Both the position numbers and the translations under genes were made by a program. 64,000 nucleotides of DNA from Schizochytrium sp. CCTCC M209059 (Eukaryota > Sar > Bigyra > Thraustochytrida > Thraustochytriidae): contig KN805402.1 in the NCBI GenBank assembly GCA_000818945.1, positions 269,087 through 333,086 of the forward strand, given 5' to 3'. Numbering within the stretch: position 1 is the stretch's first letter; the number at the start of each line of letters is the position of its first letter. This document shows positions 9,966-19,068 of this stretch, in pieces. The notes under the pieces were generated by a model, which worked only from the letters and a program-made list of their open reading frames with translations, was not told the origin of the DNA and ran no database searches.

Positions 9966-10664
9966 CTCCTTTTCCCTTCTTCCCTTCTTTCTCAACTTCT
10001 TTTCATTTCCTTGCCAGAGTATATTGATCCACTTCTCAGGCTAGCTACCTAATAACAAAGCTAGCTAGCCAGCCAGCAAGCTAAGCACGAGGCAAGAAAA
10101 CCTACCGTGGCCAAGATCGAAGGATCCTATTACACAGCCCCCAGCAAAAGCAAACCAAAGGCCAAGATTCCCAAATGCACGCTGGACCGAAATACTGCTA
10201 GGAATCAGCATGCGGAGATTGTTCATAAGGTGCTGTTCATTGAGATGAACAAAGGCATAGGTGAAGCGCGTCCACCACCGCCCTGCTCTGAGATTCCGCG
10301 GCGAATAAACCATGTTTTCTTGCATCCATCCTGCGTCCAGCGCAAACGTCCAAGGTCTGCGCGGGTCAATGCCTTGCAGCTCTGCCAGCGTTGGAGTTGT
10401 CAGTAGCGGCACAATGATGGGCGCGAGGCCCATAATCTAAACGTTTGCTCCCGTCGCGTAGCGCCCCATTTTCAACAGCGTCATTGCCAACGTATGGTTA
10501 TTGTCGTCGTCGTCGTCGTCGTCGTCGTCGACGTCGCCGTCGCCGCCGCCGCCGCCGACCAACCGTGCGTACGTGCATCGATAGCGCAGCTCTTGCGCGT
10601 CAGTATCGCGTCGGCGTTCGCCTCGCCGGTCCTCGCGGCGCTCGTAACTCACCAGCGACGACAT
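9395..10664 (-). CDS. Rhomboid-family intramembrane serine protease
   Basis: Exons read as 10664-10653 (12 nt), 10436-10106 and 9777-9395, phases 0 and 1, giving 241 residues. Intron 1 is GTGAGT..TTTAG; intron 2 is GTAGGT..CTGCAG. Rhomboids cleave transmembrane substrates within the membrane. Visible hallmarks are the TM2 motif HLNEQHLMNN, the catalytic serine in GCSTG (about Ser140) and the catalytic histidine in DHAGHLLGFGFG (about His212). Several hydrophobic spans surround them. The tiny first exon is inferred: without it, an ATG at 10433 gives 236 residues, but an in-frame TAG lies two codons upstream of that ATG and fits a splice acceptor. The location (mitochondria, Golgi or ER) cannot be told. 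Confidence 0.83.
9924..9966. repeat. CT/TCTA/TTTC microsatellite in rhomboid intron 2
   Basis: Runs of CT, then TCTA, then TTTC units lie within the second intron of the rhomboid gene. In the gene's own sense they are purine-rich. Confidence 0.85.
10502..10559. repeat. GTC/GCC trinucleotide repeat in rhomboid intron 1
   Basis: About nine GTC triplets followed by GCC triplets lie between the 12-nt first coding exon and exon 2 of the rhomboid gene. Confidence 0.85.
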
Positions 10665-10909
10665 CTCGCGCGCGCGGCCCTGCGCCCGCGTCTCGTCTCA
10701 GGCTCCTCAATTTGGGGCTCTGCTGGGCTGGCGCAGCACAACGCAAATTGCGTCAGAGATCGGCCGCCTTGTTTGACACAGGGACGAGCGGGCAAGGAAA
10801 GGGGAAAAGAGGCCACCACTGGCACTGCAGGACGGAGCTCGAAGTGTTCGCAAAGCAGTTCTTGAAGCCGCTGCAGAACTCCAGGCGAAGCTTTCTCGCG
10901 ATAAGCGCG

Positions 10910-11743
10910 ATGCCCGCGGCACCCGCGGCGGCGAGGTGGACGCACTTCGTCGCGGTGCGGCTGGCGCACTGCAGCGAGGCGCTGGAAGCCGCTCGTAGTC
11001 TACAGCGCAGCATCAGCGGCACATGCGCAGCGACGAGGCTCGCGGCGACGGCTGCGGAGAAGCTGCACGTGACGCTGGCCGTTGTGCGTCTCAATGACGA
11101 GGAGCACACGCGTAGGGTGGCGCGGATTCTACAAGACCTTGACGCCGCGTGGAGACCCGAGGTCTCGCGAACCTTGTGGGTCCGCGACCTGGGCTTCTTC
11201 CAGGGGGGGCGCGTCTGCTTCCTTCGACCGGACGACGAGGGGCAATGGCTTCACGCGTTAGCCGCAGATGTGCGGGCTGCACTCCTTCACGAGGGCATCG
11301 CCTTCGACGCCCGCCCCTTTGCGCCCCATGCAACCATTTTCAAACTGAGCAAGGTGCCTCGACGACGTCGTGGTTACAAAGAGGCCGCCAGATTTTTTAG
11401 AACAATGGCTGGCCAGGATCCCGATGGAGCCAGCAAATCCGGAAGCGCCAAAGAAGACAACGGAGCAGAGCTCGACTCTGCCGCTGTCTGTCTACGAGAG
11501 CGTCTCCTGCATCCTGAGGCTTCGTGGCGCCCCAAACAGAAGACAACTGCTACCTCGCTCGAGCTCTGTTCAATGTTAGATCGCCCTGCGCCAGATGGAT
11601 TTTACGTCGTTTGCGTCCCTGAAAATGGAAACACCGGATCCCACTCTTTAGCTTATCAACGTGCGCAGACTCACATTCACAATTCATCCAGTGACGTGGA
11701 AAAAACTGCAAATGATGCATCATCATTGGATGCTCCCACCTAG
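10910..11743 (+). CDS. 2H phosphoesterase family protein (AKAP7/LENG9-like)
   Basis: Predicted 277-residue protein of the 2H (LigT-like) phosphoesterase superfamily, whose members open cyclic phosphates, cut 2'-5' oligoadenylates or bind nucleotides. Both catalytic HxT/S motifs are visible: HVTL (about residue 51) and HATI (about residue 139). The later segment LELCSMLDRPAPDGFYVV matches the ELCSM..xxxGxY block after the second motif in AKAP7-type proteins. Residues from about 160 to 205 form a polar insert. The frame stays open upstream to 10445, but that part is a trinucleotide repeat read as poly-Arg. The ATG at 10910 precedes the first beta strand. The substrate is not predictable. Confidence 0.83.
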   Translation: MPAAPAAARWTHFVAVRLAHCSEALEAARSLQRSISGTCAATRLAATAAEKLHVTLAVVRLNDEEHTRRVARILQDLDAAWRPEVSRTLWVRDLGFFQGGRVCFLRPDDEGQWLHALAADVRAALLHEGIAFDARPFAPHATIFKLSKVPRRRRGYKEAARFFRTMAGQDPDGASKSGSAKEDNGAELDSAAVCLRERLLHPEASWRPKQKTTATSLELCSMLDRPAPDGFYVVCVPENGNTGSHSLAYQRAQTHIHNSSSDVEKTANDASSLDAPT

Positions 11744-12301
11744 AAGCCCGCTCTTGCGGAGAACATTGTATAAAGCCCCAGAAAACGGGAAGAAGATCGG
11801 TAGATATGTCTCTGGCGCATGCACAAAGAGGTCGGGCGAACATGACGCGGTGCGGCGCGGCGCGGCGCGGCGCGACGCAGTGCACCTATTGATCCCAGAA
11901 CTGAGACTCTGACTTTTTTTCTACCTCCTTTTATTGACCACATGAACTGGGCTCGTTCACTATCTTTTTCGGAATTGAGAGCAGCGCGACTCTGCGTGCG
12001 TCCGTTTTTGCATGACGAACAGACAATATTCTCCCACGTTGATTGCCTAAACGATCTCGCTTGGCGCAAGGACCACCTTGTATCGTTTCCGAGCATTCAT
12101 TTGTTCAAAAGAGCTCTGCAGGAGACTTCGATGTTGTGCTGAACTGCGAGACGCAGAGTCCTTGTTCCTTGAGTCCCTATCGTTCTGCGTGTCGAGGCCT
12201 GCGATCTTGAAGCCTGTTTCTCAGCGCGACAAAAACCGAGCTCGACACCTTGAGCGAGGCCTGTCTCTAGTGCCAGTCGTAGAACCCTGTCACTCGATGA
12301 A
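11744..12301. other. Intergenic region
   Basis: Contains a GCGGC-type repeat at about 11848-11876 and T-rich sequence near 11910. It lies between two plus-strand genes and I see no gene. Confidence 0.55.
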
Positions 12302-15300
12302 ATGACGCAGCTATCCCCTGCGTCCGCGGCGCCACCGGCGGGCGGGCAGGGGGGGCAGACGCAAGCGCAGACACAGGCGCAGACACAGGCGCAGACGCAG
12401 GCACGGGCACAGGCACAGGCGACCCCGTCGTGGTTCGAGGAGGTGGACTGGGCAGAGCTGGAGCGCAAGGCACTCCAGGATCGAGGAGCGCGGCCTAACC
12501 GTGAAGACCGCGACGAAGAGCAGCAGCGCGCTGCGATTCCTGGGCGGGAGAATGACGGAGACGAGGAAGAAGCTGGCGAGACTCGGACCGCGCTAGACTC
12601 TCCCAAGACGTCGATCGATTCGCCGCTTATCAAGGAAGATTCGTCGCAGACGCCCGAGAAGAAGCCCGTATGGTGGGCCGAGGGTCCTCCTGCCTCCAAA
12701 CATGGCCCGGATTTCTTCAAGGCCTCCTCGATTCGATCCGTCGTGAGTGCCGTCCGAGACAGCCAGGAAAAGGGATTGACCCGCGCGACATCAACCGAGG
12801 TCGCACCAAAGCCAGCAGGCGACTTGGAATCACGCACGAGCCAAGATGAAAGACATCCGCTGTCTCCCATTCCATTCTCTTTCGATGTTCTGACACAGAG
12901 CTCTGCAGGCTCGAGTCAGCGACAGGGTGCGCTCCGCTCGCAAGAAGATGAATGCACCAAAGTCAGAGAAAATGTCAGCCCGGGTAAGCTGCAGAAATCC
13001 AGCTTGAGCAATGATATCGAGTGCACTTGCAAGGACCAAATCCATGCCTCGGACCAACCTCTCGCATCTCAAAACCAAGACAGCCGACCATCTTCGTTGA
13101 AACGTGAGTTTGTCCCACAACAGCAGACCTCTTCGGACCATGAGCAGCCTCTGCATCGGCGGCAGCCGCAACAACAACAACAACAACAACGACAACGACA
13201 ACAGCTTCAAAATACCAAGCAAGAGAAAACCGAAGTTGTCCCACGACGCCTCAAGAGACCTCGTGCGAGAAGTACCGAGTTTCGTATTGAGACGAAAGAC
13301 CTACCTGCAACCGCGTGCTATCCACTCCGAGATTCGCCCACAAAAGCGCGTCTTGAACGTGCGCGATCAGCGCTCTCACGATGGGTTGCGGTACAGCGAC
13401 GCCGCGAAAGAGAAAGTCTTTCCCGGGTCCGAGTGGACGCGAAACGACATGTGAATGCGACAGGTGAAAGTGATGTGGTCGCTCCTCAAGCAATTTCAAG
13501 AGTGTGCAATGTCCAGCCGCCTCAACGCACGAACAAACAAAGCGTCGATAAAGCGAGACCAGCAGATACTAGAGACGAAAAGACTACTAACAATGGGAAT
13601 AATCGCAGCGGCGCAAGGGAGCAACACAGCTCCCAAGATTCAAGCAAGCCGAAGCAAGCAGCGACCGGATCAGCCCAACTCCTCCCTAAAATGAACGAGC
13701 CAAATACAGGTGCAGCAGGGTCGGGCAAATTGCTGCAACTTCCGTCTCGTGCACCGCCCTGGGGATACACACTCGCCAACGCGCCGCTCACGCATCTCGA
13801 AAAGAAAAGAAGCGATCTCTCTCGCACAAGAAGCGAGCAACGTGATTCCGCGAACCTCCGCACCTTGGCATCGAGCGCGGAGGTCAAGGGCGTCGAATTC
13901 GAACGCTTGTGCCAGGACGGTTTGCGCATCACCGCCGCCGAAGGTCCTGAGGACAACCACCGACGCCTCAAGCGGCTCGTGAGCACCGGGATGAGGTTTC
14001 TCAAAACGTATCAACGAGCAGGAGTGCTGCGTATGCTTCGTGGGCCTTCGCGCTGTCTGCTTTACGACGAGATGGGTCTCGGCAAAACCTTGCAGTCGCT
14101 CTTTTGCATGGCCTTCAGTTGCCTGCGCGACAGACGCTGGCCCGCACTCATTGTGTGTCCAGCTTCATTGCGCTCATCTTGGACTGAAGAGATCGAGCGC
14201 TGGATGCCTTTTTTAAGCATTGACGATGTTTCCGTGGTCACAAACGGCCGCTCGGCCATCTCTGAAAATGCAAAAGTCATCATCATAAGTTATCGCATGC
14301 TCGAGGACCTAAGCAAAGAGATCCTCGAGCGAGGCGTTCACTTTCTCATTGCTGATGAAGTACACAAGACTCGCTCGTATGATTCGCTACAAACCCGGTC
14401 TTTGGCCCGTGTTGCCCAGAACGTAAGCCGTGCAATTCTCGCCACAGGAACGCCGATGCTGATTCGTCCTTTTGAACTCTACACACAGCTAAGCATCGTC
14501 TTGACTGAAGAAGACAAGAATCGGGTCATGGCGCGATGGGGATGGCGCGCACAGACGCGAAGCTCCGAACAAGCCTTTCTGCATGAGTCTCATCTCGCTC
14601 AAATTTTTACACATCCGATGCGCCACCTGCGGGATATGTCATTCTTTGTGCAATTTGCAGAAGCAGCGTGGATGCAGCCGTGCTCTGTGGCATTCATGCA
14701 CTCGCCTTCGGCAAGTGGAGCACGCTTATTTTGGGCAAACATGGAGAGCACAGATCGATATGATCTGTTGCGGCTGATGCAAAGCTTTCTTGCCGATCTC
14801 GTGGCGATGGTGCGAGCCACCTTTCTAGGATCAAGCTCCGCGTCAAAAACTACTTTTGGTCCCATTGTGCGCAAGCTCGAAACCATTGCAAGCGATCGAC
14901 GTGCGAACGCTTTGCTTGAATCTCTAAAACATCAAGGCGCACTCGATCCGCAAAACCCTCCCAACGCTGTTATTGCCCAGCTCAATCTCATGACCTCCTT
15001 TTGGCGTGTTTTGCGCTCCGCTTTCCCCACGAGCACCGATTTTCTCGTTGCGCTAGTACACATGTGGGATGCGCATTGCTTTGGGATCATGTATTGCTCG
15101 GGGCGTAGACCTCCGTATACAAAGCAAAGGTACTCGAATCGGCTGTGGCTATACGACGGCAGCAACAAGACGACGCTGGCACAAATGCGGAACATTATGG
15201 AGCCTTACGTGACGCGTCGCCGCAAAGGGGACGTCTTGCAGGACCTTCCTGCGAAGCGTCGGCAAATCGTCTACGTCAACTCAAAATCTTCCTTGCACCA

Positions 15301-18076
15301 CGCTGGGTCTATGGCACGTGGGGTTGAGACGACCCGCGCCACGGTCGCGCCAAACACGTCCGATTCCAAGTCGGCGTCCGCGTTGAAATCTGCAACGTAT
15401 GACGTTGCGCGTTTTAGCCAGGAACTCATGCGCGAGACAAGGAGCCAAGAAAGTCAAAGCCATGCAGGAGACCATCCCGCGACTGAAAGCGGCCCTGCAA
15501 GTCTGCCGCCTAGCAGCACGACGATGGTGCCCGCGTCCGTAGCGACCGGCTCACCGGTGCTTGATTCGCCGCGAGCAAAGCAACAGCGCAGCGAGCTGGC
15601 GGCTTGTGCTCTTTCTCAAGGTGTTGGGCAAGAGCAACTCACTTGGGGCCTTCGATGTTTAGGTTCGGCCAAAGCGCCCTTCGTTGCAGATTACGCCATA
15701 GACCTCCTTCAGACACTCGACAAGGAAGAACGGATTCTTATTTTTGCGCGTCACCTCAAGGTGATTGATTGCATTCAATCCCGTCTCGTAGCAGCGCGTG
15801 GAAATGATCCTGGGCATCCTCGCTTCCAACGCTTTCATAGCGAAACTCTCAGTGGCATAGTTCCAGTGCCAGATCGAGACCGAATAATTCGAAGCTTCCA
15901 AACCGACGAGCAGCACGGGCCGCGTGCGCTCGTTCTTTCCATCGAGGCCATGGGCGTCGGTGTCACGTTGACGCGTGCTTCGGTCGTGGTCGTTGCGGAG
16001 TTGCATTGGTCCCCTCAGGTCCTCTTGCAGGCCGAAGACAGGGCACACCGCATTGGGCTCAAAGACTCGGTTTCCATCCAGTACGTTCTCGCAGAAGGGA
16101 CGCTGGACGCCAAGCTCTGGGCCATGTTATCCACGCGTCTTGACATTATGGAGCACACGCTTCGCGATAAAGGCGGGAAGAAAAGTTCGTCGGTGAAACG
16201 TCGACGTCCTACGAAGGACAAAAGCAAGCGAGGCCAGCAAGTCCGGGCGCCTTTCGTGGTCGATAGTGAGTTCGGTCAAAGTGTTGCCGCCAAGGGCTTT
16301 ATTCAACAACGGAAGAGACAGTCGCGCGAATGCGACCTTTCTAAAGGGCTCCGGGGCGGTGCCGCTGCCACAAGTCAAGCCCAAGATTGCAAGCAGCAAT
16401 CGAGTAGCGCCATCCTTCCCTCAGCGACGAATATGCAACAGCATGCGCTTGGGCTCGCGTCGCAGGAAAGCAGCCGGACAAGCTACCCCGATGACCTTTC
16501 GCTTGGATTTCGCGTGTCTTCAACGGGTCGAGTCCATCTTTATTGGCTGTCCCAGCAACAAGAGGAACCTGCGGGAGCGTGTGAGGATTCGGCTCTCGAA
16601 GCGCTCACTCATTTCGAAGCTGCTGGATACAATTTTTCCATTCCCGACTTGCGCGCGATGGCAGCTGCATTTCTTGAGCAGGCAGATGCGCAAGAGGGCG
16701 CACAGGAGGGCAAAAGACGGGACGAAGCCAAATTGCTCTCTCGTCGTTTGCCCCGGTTCATGCGAAAGCCGTCGTCACCCGCGTTCCTCCAAGCCGAAGC
16801 TTTTGTGGAAGAATGGGTCTCCTTGGGCATTGTCCTTCAAAACAGCCTCCAAAGCCTCAATCGCCCTTTGGTTGTACCATTGGCTGAGGAATTGCGTCAT
16901 AAGAGCGCTGCTGCGCATCGTGCTGCGGATAACGAAACAGTCTCGTTCGAGCGAGACTCCACACCTTCATTTCAGCTGCATCGCGCCGCGCTGCGGAGCC
17001 TGGGACCGGGCCGATATGGTGTCGGTCTCGTCACTTTGAGGCAGAGGAACACGCTTGACCGGAGTGGATTTACGAGCATATCGCGCCCCGTTCATCAGGC
17101 GTTTGAGGCGCAGAGCGGCAGTCCGCTCTGTCTCTACTGTGGCTGTACTTATTCGCAAGCAAGGCACCGCTTCGATCCAATCGAAGTCGAAACACATGCC
17201 CTCCGGGAAGAGGTCGCGCGCATGGAGGAAGATGGCGAGGCGAACCATTCCATGAGCGACAGCTCTGATGACGAGGACAATGCGAACGACGATGAAGGAG
17301 GGAGCGATTGTGAAGATACTAAGCAGAAGGCTCCGAGGAGTGGAAAGCGCCCACGGTCGCCACCGTCGCGACCTCATGCTCGCGAGCAGCAGCACCTGAC
17401 GGTCGAAGGTAATATGCGTAGCCTCTTTTGCGGAGCAGGCGCCCCGTGCCAGCGTTCGTGGCAAATGAAGTGCTTTCGCGCTGAAGCCCGCGTCCGTCTG
17501 TCAGAAAGTGAGGCCGGAATCTGCCGCAGATGCAAAGTCGACACGCGCGCCATGTTCCATCGCGCGCGCGTGCACCCTCCGGGCTCCGAGGAGCGTTGCG
17601 ACGCAATGTTCTGTGACACCGGCGACCTCTTGTGCAAACACGTGTTTGCGCAACATCAGCACGCCAATACGAGGTCGCGCATGCATTGGACCGATCTTCA
17701 GCGCAAGGTTCTTGGGCCCACGCTGGAAAATAAGCTCTTGAATTCTGCGTCTCTTCAGGAGGGCTTCTTCTGGGATGCAGACCATATTCTCGCGGTACGT
17801 CTTGGTGGGGGCAGTACCTCGATTTCCAACTTCCAGACGCTGTGCAAGCCTTGCCATCTTGCCAAGACACAAATGGACAGGGCTGCGATTAGCAGACTCA
17901 AACGTGATCAGGCGAAACATATGCAGCGCGCAACCGTTGCCATGAAGGAGCGCTTTTCTCGGCCAGGCGTCATCAATGTGGGCATCAAGCTCATCTGTGA
18001 GTGGTGTGGCTTTGAGTGTGCTTGCACGGAAGACCGCGTCATGCACGATATAATCTGTCCTCTCAAGCCTGACTAG
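12302..18076 (+). CDS. ZRANB3-like SNF2 annealing helicase with C-terminal HNH nuclease
   Basis: 1924-residue nuclear protein. Residues 1-530 are disordered, with an AQTQ repeat near 20-40 and a Gln run. The SNF2 ATPase follows: motif I DEMGLGKT (about 590-597), motif Ia LIVCPASL, DEVH box (about 684), motif III LATGTP, then lobe 2 with ILIFARH, a SIEAMGVGVTLTRA block and motif VI QAEDRAHRIG. The C-terminus carries an HNH nuclease: WDADHILAVRLGGG (about 1822-1835) then NFQTLCKPCHLAKTQ, with flanking CxxC zinc pairs. The last ~25 residues contain a C2H2-like CxxC..H pattern. SNF2 plus HNH in this order is the ZRANB3 (AH2) arrangement, which remodels stalled replication forks and cuts fork DNA. 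It is far longer than human ZRANB3, with a disordered insert at about 985-1125 between lobes. I see no NZF finger or PIP box with confidence. Confidence 0.87.
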   Translation: MTQLSPASAAPPAGGQGGQTQAQTQAQTQAQTQARAQAQATPSWFEEVDWAELERKALQDRGARPNREDRDEEQQRAAIPGRENDGDEEEAGETRTALDSPKTSIDSPLIKEDSSQTPEKKPVWWAEGPPASKHGPDFFKASSIRSVVSAVRDSQEKGLTRATSTEVAPKPAGDLESRTSQDERHPLSPIPFSFDVLTQSSAGSSQRQGALRSQEDECTKVRENVSPGKLQKSSLSNDIECTCKDQIHASDQPLASQNQDSRPSSLKREFVPQQQTSSDHEQPLHRRQPQQQQQQQRQRQQLQNTKQEKTEVVPRRLKRPRARSTEFRIETKDLPATACYPLRDSPTKARLERARSALSRWVAVQRRRERESLSRVRVDAKRHVNATGESDVVAPQAISRVCNVQPPQRTNKQSVDKARPADTRDEKTTNNGNNRSGAREQHSSQDSSKPKQAATGSAQLLPKMNEPNTGAAGSGKLLQLPSRAPPWGYTLANAPLTHLEKKRSDLSRTRSEQRDSANLRTLASSAEVKGVEFERLCQDGLRITAAEGPEDNHRRLKRLVSTGMRFLKTYQRAGVLRMLRGPSRCLLYDEMGLGKTLQSLFCMAFSCLRDRRWPALIVCPASLRSSWTEEIERWMPFLSIDDVSVVTNGRSAISENAKVIIISYRMLEDLSKEILERGVHFLIADEVHKTRSYDSLQTRSLARVAQNVSRAILATGTPMLIRPFELYTQLSIVLTEEDKNRVMARWGWRAQTRSSEQAFLHESHLAQIFTHPMRHLRDMSFFVQFAEAAWMQPCSVAFMHSPSASGARLFWANMESTDRYDLLRLMQSFLADLVAMVRATFLGSSSASKTTFGPIVRKLETIASDRRANALLESLKHQGALDPQNPPNAVIAQLNLMTSFWRVLRSAFPTSTDFLVALVHMWDAHCFGIMYCSGRRPPYTKQRYSNRLWLYDGSNKTTLAQMRNIMEPYVTRRRKGDVLQDLPAKRRQIVYVNSKSSLHHAGSMARGVETTRATVAPNTSDSKSASALKSATYDVARFSQELMRETRSQESQSHAGDHPATESGPASLPPSSTTMVPASVATGSPVLDSPRAKQQRSELAACALSQGVGQEQLTWGLRCLGSAKAPFVADYAIDLLQTLDKEERILIFARHLKVIDCIQSRLVAARGNDPGHPRFQRFHSETLSGIVPVPDRDRIIRSFQTDEQHGPRALVLSIEAMGVGVTLTRASVVVVAELHWSPQVLLQAEDRAHRIGLKDSVSIQYVLAEGTLDAKLWAMLSTRLDIMEHTLRDKGGKKSSSVKRRRPTKDKSKRGQQVRAPFVVDSEFGQSVAAKGFIQQRKRQSRECDLSKGLRGGAAATSQAQDCKQQSSSAILPSATNMQQHALGLASQESSRTSYPDDLSLGFRVSSTGRVHLYWLSQQQEEPAGACEDSALEALTHFEAAGYNFSIPDLRAMAAAFLEQADAQEGAQEGKRRDEAKLLSRRLPRFMRKPSSPAFLQAEAFVEEWVSLGIVLQNSLQSLNRPLVVPLAEELRHKSAAAHRAADNETVSFERDSTPSFQLHRAALRSLGPGRYGVGLVTLRQRNTLDRSGFTSISRPVHQAFEAQSGSPLCLYCGCTYSQARHRFDPIEVETHALREEVARMEEDGEANHSMSDSSDDEDNANDDEGGSDCEDTKQKAPRSGKRPRSPPSRPHAREQQHLTVEGNMRSLFCGAGAPCQRSWQMKCFRAEARVRLSESEAGICRRCKVDTRAMFHRARVHPPGSEERCDAMFCDTGDLLCKHVFAQHQHANTRSRMHWTDLQRKVLGPTLENKLLNSASLQEGFFWDADHILAVRLGGGSTSISNFQTLCKPCHLAKTQMDRAAISRLKRDQAKHMQRATVAMKERFSRPGVINVGIKLICEWCGFECACTEDRVMHDIICPLKPD
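12360..12423 (+). repeat. GCGCAGACACAG minisatellite in the ZRANB3-like gene
   Basis: Imperfect tandem copies of a 6/12-base unit encode the Ala-Gln-Thr-Gln repeat near the N-terminus of the helicase. The reading frame is kept because the unit is a multiple of three. Confidence 0.85.
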
Positions 18077-19068
18077 ATGCGGGAAAATAAATCGTCACGC
18101 AAGTTTTGGAATGCCGGGATCACTCATACTCACCGATCGCCAACAGACTTTGCCTGGGCCAATTTCTCTCTCCATATTATTTCCGAGATTCCTTCGCTGA
18201 TTGAGCGTTGCGACTCGCCGCAATACTTTTTTTCTTTTTTTTTATGGATATTTTACTTTTCAGGAGGGTATAAACCTTAATAATCAAACCGATTGTCGCC
18301 ATCTGTAGCGTCTACGTTTATTTCTTGTTTTCTTTTAAATCATCCCTCGCAAAAGGTGCTAAGCCCCAGACCTATCTCTTACTCGGCTGCACAGATGGGT
18401 AGGGGGAAATGACGCAGTGAAAATGGGTTGCGCTCGCAGCCGTTAGGGCTTTTTGCCTAAGTTGCGTTAGACCCGTTGACCTGAAGGCTTGCAAGCAGAG
18501 GAAAGACGCGTGAATCGAACAAGTGATCGAGCAAGGACCAAGTCCGTCGGCTTCGTTGATATATATAGGCAGCAAGCCAGCCAGCCAGCCAGACAGCCAA
18601 GCGAGCCAGACAATCAGAGCAGATTTTGAGTTGCGGCGCAGCGCCTTCCTTCCCGTTTAGAAAAGAGAAGCTACGTCTCGACCGACATATTTTACGTTGG
18701 CAGCGAATGAAGAAGACCCGTGCCGCATAAATTAAGCGAGGCTGCGTCGCCAAAGCCGAGGCGGGCGTCGCTGAGACGCTCGAGCGGAGCTTAGCTCAAG
18801 CGGAGTGGAGCGACGAGCAAGACGAAGAGCTTGCAAGAGCCGAGGTGAGGACTAGGACCAGGAGCAGGACAACGTCGAGCCTGGGAAGACCTGAGAAAGC
18901 ACAGTGGGTTGGCAGAAGAATTGCTGCCGCAAGACGCGTGGTAACGCCGTCAACGCGTAGTCTTGCGTGGAAAGGGCAAGAGTATCTCCACGAGCGCGAG
19001 CGCGAGTGCGAGCGAAAGCAGTGGAGCGGTAACGAGACGAACGCTGCCATTCCAGTCAGCCAAGCAGC
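18077..19068. other. Intergenic region upstream of the MYCBPAP-PGK gene
   Basis: Starts with a T-rich 3' flank (18230-18330), then an AGCC repeat at about 18570-18600, then GC-richer presumed 5' leader. Short frames only; no gene seen. Confidence 0.55.

Noticed and set aside
10445..10909. N-terminal extension of the 2H phosphoesterase frame
   Set aside because: It reads the GTC/GCC repeat as poly-Arg and overlaps the rhomboid gene's first exon and intron.
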